Positions 1 through 8,146 of a stretch of DNA of 32,700 nt are shown here, piece after piece. Under the pieces are notes generated by a model, which saw only the letters and a program-made list of their open reading frames with translations, was not told the DNA's origin and searched no databases. Positions within the stretch are counted from its first letter, which is position 1; each line of letters begins with the position of its first letter. The DNA is from Streptomyces sp. G44 (GTDB lineage Bacteria > Actinomycetota > Actinomycetes > Streptomycetales > Streptomycetaceae), in assembly GCF_016905445.1 (NCBI RefSeq), contig NZ_JAFEXF010000072.1, forward strand, positions 1-32,700, read 5' to 3'. The position numbers and the translations under genes are program-made.

Positions 1-754
1 GACGGGTCGCCAGGGGGCGCGGGGCCGGGGTGCGGGGGGGGGAGGGGGTGTGGGCGGGGCGGAGCCGGACCAGCGCCGCGAGGGCCTGGCCCGTCGCGCC
101 CCACGGCACCGTGCAGATCGCCGCGGCGGACGGCACCGTACGGGCGGCGGGGGCGGCCTCCGGGTCGGGGGAGGGCCAGGGCGCCACGCACACCACCGCG
201 TGCAGCCCCTCGGCGCCGGAGCCGAGCGCGGTGCGCAGGGACGCCACCGCCATGTCCCGCTGCCAGCCCCGCTCGGCGGTGAGGACCGCGCGGAACTCCC
301 GGGTCAGATCGGCGCCGGCCTGCGCCTCGTCGGCCAGCAGCGCGCCGATCCTGGCGGTCACGTCCATGGCGGCGCCCAGCTGCTGCTCGGTCGGTCCCGG
401 CTCGTCGTCGAGCAGCCACACGTACCCCAGGGCGAACCCCCGATGGCGCACCGGCAGGCAGATCCGGCCCCGCAGGACGCCCGCCGCCGGGGTGGGCGGG
501 ATGCGGACGGGGCTCGTGGCGCGGGTGATGCCGAAGCCCTCGAACCAGGCGCGGACCTCGGCCGTGGAGCGGCGCGTCAGGATCGAGCGGGTGCGGACCG
601 GGTCGAGGGCGGTCGCGTCGAAGCCGCTGTCGCCGTCCCCTCCGCCGTCGTGCGCGCCGAAGGCGATCAGCTCGAAATCGCGGTTCTCCAGGGTCGCGGG
701 GGCGCCGAGCAGCGCCGAGATCTCGTCGACCAGTTCTTGGTAGTCGCCCTTCAC
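1..754 (-). CDS. PucR-type transcriptional regulator (3' part cut by window edge)
   Basis: An uninterrupted minus-strand frame runs from GTG at 754 to the left edge, about 251 codons. The N-terminal part (from VKGDYQELVDEIS) resembles PucR/CdaR-type regulators that sit beside proline dehydrogenase in Streptomyces. The C-terminal PucR helix-turn-helix should lie beyond the edge and is not seen. An in-frame ATG at 793 is an alternative start; neither start has a strong SD. The gene is divergent from proline dehydrogenase, so it is probably the local regulator of proline catabolism. A proline-rich linker near the edge is encoded by a tract containing nine consecutive G on the plus strand (34-42). 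The family call rests on resemblance and context, because the DNA-binding domain is missing. Confidence 0.7.
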   Translation of the reverse strand, partial: MKGDYQELVDEISALLGAPATLENRDFELIAFGAHDGGGDGDSGFDATALDPVRTRSILTRRSTAEVRAWFEGFGITRATSPVRIPPTPAAGVLRGRICLPVRHRGFALGYVWLLDDEPGPTEQQLGAAMDVTARIGALLADEAQAGADLTREFRAVLTAERGWQRDMAVASLRTALGSGAEGLHAVVCVAPWPSPDPEAAPAARTVPSAAAICTVPWGATGQALAALVRLRPAHTPSPPRTPAPRPLATR

Positions 755-783
755 CCGTCCATTCTCGCCCAGGACGCACCGTT

Positions 784-803
784 TCTCAGACATGTGTATG
801 AGA
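784..803. promoter_or_regulatory. 20-bp palindrome, putative regulator operator
   Basis: The sequence fits TCTCAnACAnnTGTnTGAGA, with eight of ten positions symmetric about 793/794. It lies in the divergent region between the PucR-type gene and proline dehydrogenase and covers the alternative ATG of the regulator. That makes it a candidate autoregulatory site. Binding is inferred, not shown. Confidence 0.45.
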
Positions 804-955
804 TCCAGGGCACGGATGCGTGACAGGTGTCGATGGCTCGGGGCGGGGGTGATCCTTAGATTTCACGGTGGTTCTCCGTGCCGTACCGCTTTGTTCCCTC
901 TGTGGAGGACTATGTCGGTAGGGCACTCGATTTCGTACACCCGTGGAGGTGCCCC

Positions 956-1882
956 GTGCTGGGTCCCGTGATTCTCGCCGCGTCACGCAGCGACAAGATG
1001 CGCCGTTTCGTCTCGGCGGCTCCCGGCACCAAGCAGGTCGTGGCCCGGTTCATCGCCGGTGAGAGCGTCGACCAGGTCGTCCCGGTCGTCGTGGCCGCCG
1101 CCGACAAGGGCCTTGAGGTCACCCTCGACGTGGTGGGCGAGGACATCACCACCGTCGAGCAGTCCCACGCGGCCCGCGACGCCTACCTGGAGCTCATCGA
1201 CCGCCTCAAGGACCTCGGCCTCGGCACCAAGGCGGAGATGTCGGTGAAGCTGTCGATGTTCGGCCAAGCGCTGGAAGGCGGCCACGAGCTCGCGCTCGCC
1301 AACGTGCGGCCCGTCGTCGAGGCCGCCGACGCCATCGGCACCACGGTCACCCTGGACGCCGAGGACCACACCACCCTCGACTCGATGTTCGCCATCCATG
1401 ACGCGCTGCGCGAGGACTTCCCGCAGACCGGCTGCGTCATCCAGGCCTACCTCTTCCGCACCGAGGCCGACGCCCGCCGCCTCGCCGCCAACGGCAGCCG
1501 CGTGCGCCTCGTGAAGGGCGCCTACAAGGAGCCCGCCGAGGTCGCGTACCAGGACAAGGCCGAGATCGACAAGGCGTACGTCCGCATCCTGCGCATCCTG
1601 ATGGAGGGTGAGGGCTACCCGATGATCGGGTCCCACGACCCGCGCCTGATCTCCATCGCACAGGAGCTCGCGCGGCGCGCGGGGCGCAAACCGGACGAGT
1701 ACGAATTCCAGATGCTGTACGGCATCCGCGGCGACGAGCACCTGCGGCTGGCCGCCGAAGGCCACCGGATGCGCGTCTACACGGCGTACGGCACCGACTG
1801 GTACGGCTACTTCATGCGCCGTCTCGCGGAGAAGCCGGCGAACCTCCTCTTCTTCGCCCGCTCCATCCTCACCAAGGACTGA
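956..1882 (+). CDS. Proline dehydrogenase (monofunctional, FAD-dependent)
   Basis: Encodes a 308-residue monofunctional proline dehydrogenase, which oxidises L-proline to pyrroline-5-carboxylate with FAD and feeds electrons to the respiratory chain. The start is GTG 956, with GGAGG at 945-949 six bases upstream; an in-frame GTG at 878 would add 26 residues but has no comparable SD. Family motifs are visible: EMSVKLSMFG, VTLDAEDHTTLDSM, RVRLVKGAYKEP, GSHDPRLI and the C-terminal YEFQMLYGIRGDEH followed by a Tyr/Arg-rich segment. The length fits the short actinobacterial class rather than the fused PutA of enterobacteria. It is followed after 52 bases by the P5C dehydrogenase, and the two are almost certainly co-transcribed. 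Confidence 0.95.
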   Translation: MLGPVILAASRSDKMRRFVSAAPGTKQVVARFIAGESVDQVVPVVVAAADKGLEVTLDVVGEDITTVEQSHAARDAYLELIDRLKDLGLGTKAEMSVKLSMFGQALEGGHELALANVRPVVEAADAIGTTVTLDAEDHTTLDSMFAIHDALREDFPQTGCVIQAYLFRTEADARRLAANGSRVRLVKGAYKEPAEVAYQDKAEIDKAYVRILRILMEGEGYPMIGSHDPRLISIAQELARRAGRKPDEYEFQMLYGIRGDEHLRLAAEGHRMRVYTAYGTDWYGYFMRRLAEKPANLLFFARSILTKD

Positions 1883-1934
1883 ACCAAGGGCTGAGCTCCC
1901 ACCCCCTCGACCCTCTTAAGGAGATACGGAACTC

Positions 1935-3566
1935 ATGGACGCTGTCACTCAGGTCCCGGCCCCGGTCAACGAGCCGGTGCACGGCTACGCCCCCGGCTCC
2001 CCGGAGCGCGCCCGCCTCGAGACCAAGCTCAAGGAGCTGGCCGAGAACCCCATCGAGCTGCCGATGACCATCGGCGGCGTCAAGCGCCTCGGCGGCGGCG
2101 AGCCCTTCCAGGTCGTGCAGCCGCACAACCACAAGTCCGTCATCGGCACCGGCCGCCACGCCACCCAGCAGGACGCCCAGGACGCGATCGACGCCGCCCT
2201 GGCCGCCGCCCCGGCGTGGCGCGCGATGTCCTTCGACGACCGCGCCGCGATCATCCTGCGCGCCGCCGAGCTGCTGTCCGGCCCCTGGCGCGAGACGCTG
2301 GCCGCCTCGACGATGCTCGGCCAGTCGAAGACCGCCCAGCAGGCGGAGATCGACACCCCCTGCGAGCTCGTCGACTTCTGGCGCTTCAACGTCAAGTACG
2401 CCCGTGACCTGCTCGCCGAGCAGCCCCCGGCGAACGCCCCCGGCGTGTGGAACCGTCTGGACCACCGCCCGCTCGAAGGCTTCGTCTACGCGATCACGCC
2501 GTTCAACTTCACGGCCATCGCGGGCAACCTCCCCACCGCCCCGGCCCTGATGGGCAACGTGGTCGTGTGGAAGCCGTCCCCGACGCAGACCCACGCCGCC
2601 GTGCTGCTCATGCGGCTCCTGGAGGAGGCCGGGCTGCCCAAGGGCGTCATCAACCTCGTCACCGGTGACGGCATCGCGGTCTCCGAGGTCGCCCTGCACC
2701 ACCGCGACCTGGCCGGCATCCACTTCACCGGTTCGACCCCGACCTTCCAGCACCTGTGGAAGACGGTCGGCGAGAACATCGCGAAGTACCGCACCTACCC
2801 GCGCCTGGTGGGCGAGACCGGCGGCAAGGACTTCGTCGTCGCGCACCCGAGCGCCGACCGCGCGATCCTGAAGACCGCGCTGACCCGTGGCGCCTTCGAG
2901 TTCCAGGGCCAGAAGTGCTCCGCCACCTCGCGCGCGTACATCCCGGCCTCGATCTGGAACTCCGGCTTCAAGGAGGAGTTCGCGGCGGAGGTCGACGGCA
3001 TCAAGATGGGTGACGTCACCGACCTGACGAACTTCATCGGCGCCGTCATCGACGAGCGCGCGTTCGCCAAGAACAAGGCGGCCATCGACCGCGCCAAGGC
3101 GGACGACACCTGCACGATCGTCGCGGGCGGCAGCTACGACGACTCGGTCGGCTACTTCGTGCGCCCGACCGTCGTGGAGTGCACGGACCCGGCCAACGAG
3201 GTCTTCACGACCGAGTACTTCGGCCCGTTCCTCGCCGTCCACGTCTACGAGGACGAGAAGTACGACGAGATGCTGGCCCAGATGGAGTCGGTCTCGGACT
3301 ACGCGCTCACCGGCTCGGTCATCGCGGGTGACCGTGCGGCGGCCGCGTACACGATGGACAAGCTCCGCTACGCCGCGGGCAACTTCTACATCAACGACAA
3401 GTCGACCGGCGCCGTCGTCGGCCAGCAGCCCTTCGGCGGCGGCCGTGGCTCCGGCACCAACGACAAGGCGGGCGCCCCGCAGAACCTCCAGCGGTGGACG
3501 CTGACGCGCGCCATCAAGGAGACGCTGGTGCCGCCGACTGAGTACGGCTACCCGCACATGGGCTGA
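1935..3566 (+). CDS. pruA: L-glutamate gamma-semialdehyde (P5C) dehydrogenase
   Basis: Encodes a 543-residue aldehyde dehydrogenase that oxidises glutamate gamma-semialdehyde (open form of P5C) to glutamate with NAD, the second step of proline catabolism. The SD AAGGAGAT at 1918-1925 precedes ATG 1935. The catalytic Glu is in GETGGKDF (about residue 294) and the nucleophilic Cys in GQKCSATSR (about residue 328). The C-terminal GGRGSGTNDKAG is typical of the 1-pyrroline-5-carboxylate dehydrogenase branch. The upstream neighbour makes its substrate, so the pair forms a proline-to-glutamate operon. A hairpin downstream probably ends the transcript. Confidence 0.96.
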   Translation: MDAVTQVPAPVNEPVHGYAPGSPERARLETKLKELAENPIELPMTIGGVKRLGGGEPFQVVQPHNHKSVIGTGRHATQQDAQDAIDAALAAAPAWRAMSFDDRAAIILRAAELLSGPWRETLAASTMLGQSKTAQQAEIDTPCELVDFWRFNVKYARDLLAEQPPANAPGVWNRLDHRPLEGFVYAITPFNFTAIAGNLPTAPALMGNVVVWKPSPTQTHAAVLLMRLLEEAGLPKGVINLVTGDGIAVSEVALHHRDLAGIHFTGSTPTFQHLWKTVGENIAKYRTYPRLVGETGGKDFVVAHPSADRAILKTALTRGAFEFQGQKCSATSRAYIPASIWNSGFKEEFAAEVDGIKMGDVTDLTNFIGAVIDERAFAKNKAAIDRAKADDTCTIVAGGSYDDSVGYFVRPTVVECTDPANEVFTTEYFGPFLAVHVYEDEKYDEMLAQMESVSDYALTGSVIAGDRAAAAYTMDKLRYAAGNFYINDKSTGAVVGQQPFGGGRGSGTNDKAGAPQNLQRWTLTRAIKETLVPPTEYGYPHMG

Positions 3567-3602
3567 CGCCCCTGCCGGGCCCCCGCGGCCCGCCCCTGAA
3601 CC

Positions 3603-3639
3603 CCGCCTCCGATCCGGGCCCCACCCCGATCGGAGGCGG
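3603..3639. terminator. Bidirectional hairpin terminator after pruA
   Basis: A perfect 12-bp stem (CCGCCTCCGATC, 3603-3614, with GATCGGAGGCGG, 3628-3639) and a 13-base loop sit between the convergent pruA and beta-lactamase genes. There is no long U tract, as is usual in Streptomyces. Confidence 0.75.
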
Positions 3640-3657
3640 TGTGTCTTCCCGGCCCCG

Positions 3658-4587
3658 TCAGGTCAGGGCGTCGACGGCGATGCGGGTCATGTCGGCGGCG
3701 ACGCGGTCCTCGCCGGGGGTGTCCGGGTCCAGGCGCGTGGTGTACACGGAGATCACGAGGGGCGCGCCGCCGCCCTTCGGGGGCCAGGCCACGGCGACGT
3801 CGTTGACGCCGCCGTACGCGGGGGAGCCGGTCTTGTCGCCGACCCGCCAGCCCGCGGGCAGCCCGGCCCTGATCCGCGCGTCGCCGGTGGTGTTCTCGAC
3901 GAGCCACCGGGTGAGCTGGCCGCGGTCGAGCGGGTGCAGGGCGTCGCCGAGGACGAGCTTGCGCAGGTTCGCGGTCATGGCGGCCGGGGTCGTCGTGTCG
4001 CGCCGGTCGCCGGGGATGTTGGTGTTGAGGTCGGTCTCCCACCGGTCGAGGCGGGTGTGGGGGTCACCGAGCGAGCGGGCGAACTCGGTGATGCCGGACG
4101 GGCCGCCGATGCGCCGCATCAGCAGGTTGCCGGCCGCGTTGTCGCTGTACGTGATGGTCGCGTCGCACAACTCCCGTACCGTCATGCCGGTTTCGAGGTG
4201 CATCTCGCACCGCGGCGAGTACGTGACCAGGTCGTCCCGGCCGTAGCGGATCAGTACGTCGAGCAGTCCGGGCTCCTGCTCGCGTGCCCTGCGCAGGATC
4301 GCGGCGGCGGCCAGGACCTTGAACGTCGAGGCGATGGCGAAGCGTTCGTCCGCGCGGTGGCCGAGGGTGGCGCCGGTGCCGGTGTTCAGCGCGTGCAGGC
4401 CGATGCGGCCCGGGTAGCCCTTCTCCAGCTCGCGCAGCCGCCGCCGGGCGTCGGGGAGGGAGGTGGCGTGCGCGGTGGCGCGAGCGGTGCCGGGCGCGGT
4501 GGCGTGTGCGGCGCCGGGCACGGACAGGAGGACGGGGGCCACGGCGGCGGCCCCGAGGAGGGTTCTGCGGGCGGGAGTCACGTTCAT
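3658..4587 (-). CDS. bla: Class A beta-lactamase, Tat-exported
   Basis: Encodes a 309-residue serine beta-lactamase acting outside the cell on penicillin-type rings. Residues 6-30 form a Tat-like signal (ARRTLLGAAAVAPVLLSV, then an AHA cleavage site). Class A motifs are complete: S87-T-F-K90, S148-D-N150, the general-base Glu183 in WETDLN, and K252-T-G254 in DKTGSPAYGG. I chose ATG 4587 over GTG 4593 because a -10-like TACGGT (4595-4600, minus strand) ends seven bases before 4587 and there is no SD, which suggests a leaderless transcript. It is a single gene with no adjacent regulator of the AmpR/BlaI type. It is likely an intrinsic Streptomyces chromosomal beta-lactamase; the substrate range cannot be read from sequence. 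Confidence 0.93.
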   Translation of the reverse strand: MNVTPARRTLLGAAAVAPVLLSVPGAAHATAPGTARATAHATSLPDARRRLRELEKGYPGRIGLHALNTGTGATLGHRADERFAIASTFKVLAAAAILRRAREQEPGLLDVLIRYGRDDLVTYSPRCEMHLETGMTVRELCDATITYSDNAAGNLLMRRIGGPSGITEFARSLGDPHTRLDRWETDLNTNIPGDRRDTTTPAAMTANLRKLVLGDALHPLDRGQLTRWLVENTTGDARIRAGLPAGWRVGDKTGSPAYGGVNDVAVAWPPKGGGAPLVISVYTTRLDPDTPGEDRVAADMTRIAVDALT

Positions 4588-4662
4588 GATCACGACCGTA
4601 CCCGGGAGCCCGGGAGTTCGGGAGCCGGGCCGGGAGACCGGGGCACGCCGGGCGCCGAGGTG

Positions 4663-5028
4663 TCAGCGGGGCGCGCCGGACGCCGCCGTGATCACTTCGT
4701 CCAGGACCTCCCTGGCCCGCAGCAGATCCTCGACCTGGCGGTCGATCCGCGCGCGTTCCCCGGTGAGTTCGTCGACCAGCCACGGCGTCGCCAGCTCGGA
4801 GGGCCCGCCGTCCCCGTCCCGCATGCACGGCAGCAGCTGGACGATCTTCGCGCTGGTCAGGCCCGCCGCGAACAGCTCCTGGATGTGGACGACCCGGTCC
4901 ACCGCGCTCTCCGGGTAGTCGCGGTGGCCGCCGGGGGTGCGGTCCGCGTCCAGCAGGCCCTGCTGCTCGTAGTAGCGCAGGGAGCGCTCGCTCACGGCGG
5001 TGCGCTTCGCCAGTTCGCCGATTCTCAT
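4663..5028 (-). CDS. MerR-family transcriptional regulator
   Basis: Encodes 121 residues: an N-terminal MerR winged helix-turn-helix (MRIGELAKRTAVSERSLRYYEQQGLL, with HRDY following), then a coiled dimerisation helix in the C-terminal half. ATG 5028 is preceded by GGAGGT seven bases upstream, which fixes the start; a longer frame to 5058 has no support. The effector region has no cluster of cysteines like MerR or SoxR, so it probably senses an organic ligand. It is divergent from the Old Yellow Enzyme gene with only 55 bases between the starts, so it most likely controls that gene. Confidence 0.9.
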   Translation of the reverse strand: MRIGELAKRTAVSERSLRYYEQQGLLDADRTPGGHRDYPESAVDRVVHIQELFAAGLTSAKIVQLLPCMRDGDGGPSELATPWLVDELTGERARIDRQVEDLLRAREVLDEVITAASGAPR

Positions 5029-5045
5029 GCCGCGGACCTCCGCAC

Positions 5046-5077
5046 TTGAAATGCACACCAGTGTCAGCTTCTACCGT
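5046..5077 (+). promoter_or_regulatory. Putative MerR-controlled promoter of the Old Yellow Enzyme gene
   Basis: A -35-like TTGAAA (5046-5051) and a -10-like TACCGT (5072-5077) are separated by about 20 bp. Such a long spacer is characteristic of promoters untwisted by MerR activators. An imperfect dyad, TGAAA (5047-5051) and TGTCA (5062-5066), lies mostly inside the spacer. The -10 ends six bases before the start codon. Confidence 0.5.
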
Positions 5078-5083
5078 CCCGGC

Positions 5084-6199
5084 ATGACGAACAACGCGCT
5101 TCTGACGCCCTATTCCGCGGGCCCCCTCGGCCTCCTCCCCAACCGTATGGTCATGGCGCCCATGACCCGGCTGCGGGCGACGGCCGACGGTACGCCGCTG
5201 CCCGTCGTCGCCGACCACTACGCCCAGCGCGCGAGCGCCGGGCTCATCGTCACCGAGGGCATCTGGCCCAGCAGCCGGGGCCAGAGCGGCTGGCGCCACC
5301 CCGGACTCGAGACCGCCGCGCACATCGAGGGCTGGCGGCGCGTCACCGGCGCCGTGCACGCCGCCGGCGGCCGGATCTACGCCCAGCTGATGCACGGCGG
5401 CCGTCACGGCCACCCCCTGTCCCGGGTCGACGGCGACGTGCCCGCCGCGCCGTCCGCCGTGCTCGTGGACCCGAGCCGCGTCCATGTGCCCGGCGGCAAG
5501 GCCGACGCGGTCACGCCGCGCGAGATGACCCGGGACGACATCCGCACGGCCGTCCGGGACTTCGTGGACGGCGCCCGCAACGCCGTCGCGGCGGGCTTCG
5601 ACGGGGTCGAACTGCACGGCGCCAACAGCTACTTGATCCACCAGTTCCTCGCGGACAACAGCAACCTCCGTGACGACGAGTACGGCCGGGGGTCCGTCGC
5701 CGACCGCATCCGGTTCGCCGTCGAGGTGGTGCGCGCGGTCGCCGAAGCCATCGGCGCCGCACGGCTCGGGCTGCGCCTGTCGCCCGGCAACCCGCAGTTC
5801 GGCATGGCGGAGGCCGACCCCGGTCCCGTCTACCGCGCGCTGCTCGACGAGCTCGACGGAGTGGGCCTCGCCTACCTCCACCTCACCGACAACGACCGCT
5901 ACCCGGCCCTCGCCGACCTGCGCCCCCGCTGGCACGGCACCCTCATCGCCAACGTCGGCGAGAACGGCGACCCCACGACGCGGGAAGCGGGCGAGGCGCT
6001 GCTCGCGTCCGGGGCCGCCGACCTCGTCTCGTACGGGCGCGCGTTCATCGCCAACCCCGACCTGCCGGCACGGTTCGCGGCCGGGGCGCCCCTCCAGGAG
6101 ATCGACGGGTCCCTCCTCTACGGGGCGGGCGCCGAGGGCTACACCGACTACCCCTCGCTCGCCGGGAGCGGCCGGCCGGTGTCCGCGCGGGCCCGCTGA
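5084..6199 (+). CDS. Old Yellow Enzyme family alkene reductase (NADH:flavin oxidoreductase)
   Basis: Encodes 371 residues of an FMN-dependent (beta/alpha)8 ene-reductase, like N-ethylmaleimide or xenobiotic reductases, which reduces activated C=C bonds with NAD(P)H. Visible motifs: PNRMVMAPMTRLRA near the N-terminus, MHGGRHGHP (about 103-111), the substrate-binding H178/N181 and Tyr183 in ELHGANSYLIHQF, NLRDDEYG, and VSYGRAFIANPDL near the C-terminus. The start is ATG 5084: there is no SD, but a -10-like TACCGT ends six bases upstream. It is divergent from a MerR regulator and convergent with the nitroreductase (8 bases between stop codons). The natural substrate is unknown; detoxification of enals or quinones is plausible. 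Confidence 0.93.
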   Translation: MTNNALLTPYSAGPLGLLPNRMVMAPMTRLRATADGTPLPVVADHYAQRASAGLIVTEGIWPSSRGQSGWRHPGLETAAHIEGWRRVTGAVHAAGGRIYAQLMHGGRHGHPLSRVDGDVPAAPSAVLVDPSRVHVPGGKADAVTPREMTRDDIRTAVRDFVDGARNAVAAGFDGVELHGANSYLIHQFLADNSNLRDDEYGRGSVADRIRFAVEVVRAVAEAIGAARLGLRLSPGNPQFGMAEADPGPVYRALLDELDGVGLAYLHLTDNDRYPALADLRPRWHGTLIANVGENGDPTTREAGEALLASGAADLVSYGRAFIANPDLPARFAAGAPLQEIDGSLLYGAGAEGYTDYPSLAGSGRPVSARAR

Positions 6200-6207
6200 G
6201 CCGCCCG

Positions 6208-6915
6208 CTAGACCTCCACGAGGACCTGATCGAGCGACTTGCGCACGAGGTCGGGGACCTGGCAGTCCGGCGCCGGATAGCCGACGGGGATCACCGCGAA
6301 CGCCTTCTCGTTCTCGGGGCGGCCGAGCACCTGGGACAGGAACCGCATCGGGCTCGGCGTGTGGATCAGCGCGGCGAGGCCCGACAGGTGCAGGGCCGAC
6401 AGCAGCATCCCCACCGCGATGCCGACCGACTCGTCGACGTAGTAGTGCTTGTGCTTGGTGCCGTCCTCGCCGAGCCAGTACCGCTGCTGGAAGACGACGA
6501 TCAGCGCGGGCGCGTCCGTCAGGTGCGGCTTCACCTCGTCCGTGCCGAGGGGGCGCAGGGCCGCCAGCCACTCCTCGCCGAGCCGTCCGTCGTACGAGAC
6601 CCGCTCCTCGTGCTCGGCGGCCTCGCGGATGCGGCGGCGGACGTCCGGGTCCTGGACGAGGACGAACGTCCACGGCTGCTGGTGCGCGCCGGACGGCGCC
6701 GTCGCCGCGCAGGCGATGGCGTCCCGCACCACCTGGGCGGGCACCGGGTCGGGGGCGAACTGCCGCACCGTGCGCCGCTCCCGCATCCGCGCCCTCAACC
6801 CGGCTGCCCGCGCGAGGGATTCGGCCTCGGGCATACGAGCCGGCCGGTACGGAACGGAGCGGTAGGGCTCGCCATGGATGGGGGTCCACTGTCGTTGCTG
6901 CTCGGTCTCAGGCAT
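6208..6915 (-). CDS. Nitroreductase-family FMN-dependent protein
   Basis: Encodes 235 residues of the nitroreductase fold. RERRTVRQF (about 46-53) is the N-terminal FMN phosphate-binding motif, and APSGAHQQPWTFV (about 73-85) resembles the iodotyrosine-dehalogenase/BluB-like subgroup. The C-terminal VIPVGYPAPD is also a family landmark. The frame stays open far upstream, but conserved sequence begins at MPETEQQ, so ATG 6915 is the start. No SD is seen; a weak -10-like CAGAAT lies seven bases upstream. The function is probably NAD(P)H-dependent reduction or dehalogenation of an aromatic or quinone compound; the substrate is unknown. It lies among other flavin- and NADPH-dependent reductases. 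Confidence 0.88.
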   Translation of the reverse strand: MPETEQQRQWTPIHGEPYRSVPYRPARMPEAESLARAAGLRARMRERRTVRQFAPDPVPAQVVRDAIACAATAPSGAHQQPWTFVLVQDPDVRRRIREAAEHEERVSYDGRLGEEWLAALRPLGTDEVKPHLTDAPALIVVFQQRYWLGEDGTKHKHYYVDESVGIAVGMLLSALHLSGLAALIHTPSPMRFLSQVLGRPENEKAFAVIPVGYPAPDCQVPDLVRKSLDQVLVEV

Positions 6916-7040
6916 GCGTCCGATTCTGCTGCGGACAGGGCCTCGGCGCCATGGTGCAGACCAATCTGCGGCCGGTTCCGCCCTGCCACGACCCGGGACT
7001 CGGAGCGGGGCCGCGTGTCTTCTGAGCACCCGCGGGGCGG

Positions 7041-8045
7041 TCAGGCCTCCGCGCCGGCCGCGCGGACGATCATCTTGCCCCGGTTCTCGCCCCGCAGCAT
7101 CCCGAGGAACGCGTCCACGATCCGGTCGAACCCCTCGACCACCGTCTCGTCGAGACCGACCCGGCCGCTTCGCAGATGCGGCACCACGAACGCGTACAGC
7201 TCCTCCTGGAGATGCGGATAGTCGCGGACCAGGAAGCCCTCCACCCGCAGGCTCTTCTCGACGATGCCGGGCAGGTTGCGCAACGCGTACGGCGCGCCCG
7301 TCGCGTTGTACTGCGTGATCGTGCCGACGCGTACGATCCGCCCGCGCTCGCGCAGCGCGGAGATCGCCGCGTCCAGCTGCTCGCCGCCCACGTTGTCCAC
7401 GTACACGTCGATGCCGTCGGGCGCGGCTCCGGCGAGGAGGCCGGCGGCCGGTCCCGAGCGGTGGTCGAAGGCCGCGTCGTAGCCGACGTGTTCGGTGAGG
7501 TACGCCGCCTTCGCCGCCGAACCGGCGCTGCCGACGAGCCGGCCCACGCCCATCAGGCGCGCCAGACGCCCGGTCGCCGTCCCGACGCCGCCCGCCGCCG
7601 CGGAGACGAACAGGTCCTGCCCCTCGCGCAGTTCGGCGATGCGGGTGAGGCCGACGTACGCGGTCAGACCGGTGCCGCCGAGGATGCCCAGATGCGCGGA
7701 GAGGGGCACGCCCTCGAAGCGGGGCAGGCGCCGTACCTCGTCCGGCGTCACCACGGCGTGCGTACGCCAGCCCTGGCGGTGGAAGACGATCTCCCCCTCG
7801 GCGAGGGACGCGTCCCGGGAGGCGACGACACGGCCGATGGTGCGGCCCTCCAGCGGGGCGTTCAGCGCGAAGTCGCCGTCCATCATCTCGCGGTGGTAGG
7901 GGTCGACGGACCAGTAGAGGTTCTCCACGAGGGCGGTGCCCGGCACGGGCGCGGGCGGCGGGGACTCCACGAACGCGAAGTGGGCGGCGGTGGGGAAGCC
8001 GTGGGGGCGGGCGGTCTGGTGCACGGTGAGCGCGGTCTCGGTCAT
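7041..8045 (-). CDS. NADP-dependent MDR oxidoreductase (CurA/leukotriene B4 dehydrogenase-like)
   Basis: Encodes 334 residues of the zinc-independent medium-chain dehydrogenase/reductase family that reduces alpha,beta-unsaturated ketones. Evidence: the N-terminal VENLYWSVDPYHREMMD, the GGTGLTAYVGL segment, the nucleotide-binding SAAAGGVGTATGRLARLMG, YVDNVGGEQLDAAI, and the C-terminal RGENRGKMIVR. The start is ATG 8045: a -10-like TACGGT ends seven bases upstream and there is no SD, so the transcript may be leaderless. The gene is divergent from a LysR regulator, with a palindrome between them. It shares chemistry with the Old Yellow Enzyme nearby. Confidence 0.92.
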   Translation of the reverse strand: MTETALTVHQTARPHGFPTAAHFAFVESPPPAPVPGTALVENLYWSVDPYHREMMDGDFALNAPLEGRTIGRVVASRDASLAEGEIVFHRQGWRTHAVVTPDEVRRLPRFEGVPLSAHLGILGGTGLTAYVGLTRIAELREGQDLFVSAAAGGVGTATGRLARLMGVGRLVGSAGSAAKAAYLTEHVGYDAAFDHRSGPAAGLLAGAAPDGIDVYVDNVGGEQLDAAISALRERGRIVRVGTITQYNATGAPYALRNLPGIVEKSLRVEGFLVRDYPHLQEELYAFVVPHLRSGRVGLDETVVEGFDRIVDAFLGMLRGENRGKMIVRAAGAEA

Positions 8046-8091
8046 GCACGTGACCGTAGGCAGGAATGCGGAGGCCGGGCAGAGGGTTGCG

Positions 8092-8116
8092 TTCATGGAA
8101 CGCCCTGATCCATGAA
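8092..8116. promoter_or_regulatory. Putative LysR operator between divergent genes
   Basis: A perfect 8-bp inverted repeat, TTCATGGA (8092-8099) and TCCATGAA (8109-8116), has a 9-bp spacer. It lies in the 101-bp divergent promoter between the MDR oxidoreductase and the LysR gene, where LysR regulators bind dyads upstream of their targets. Confidence 0.6.
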
Positions 8117-8146
8117 GGGCCCTCATACCAGCAGGTGGGAGCCCTG

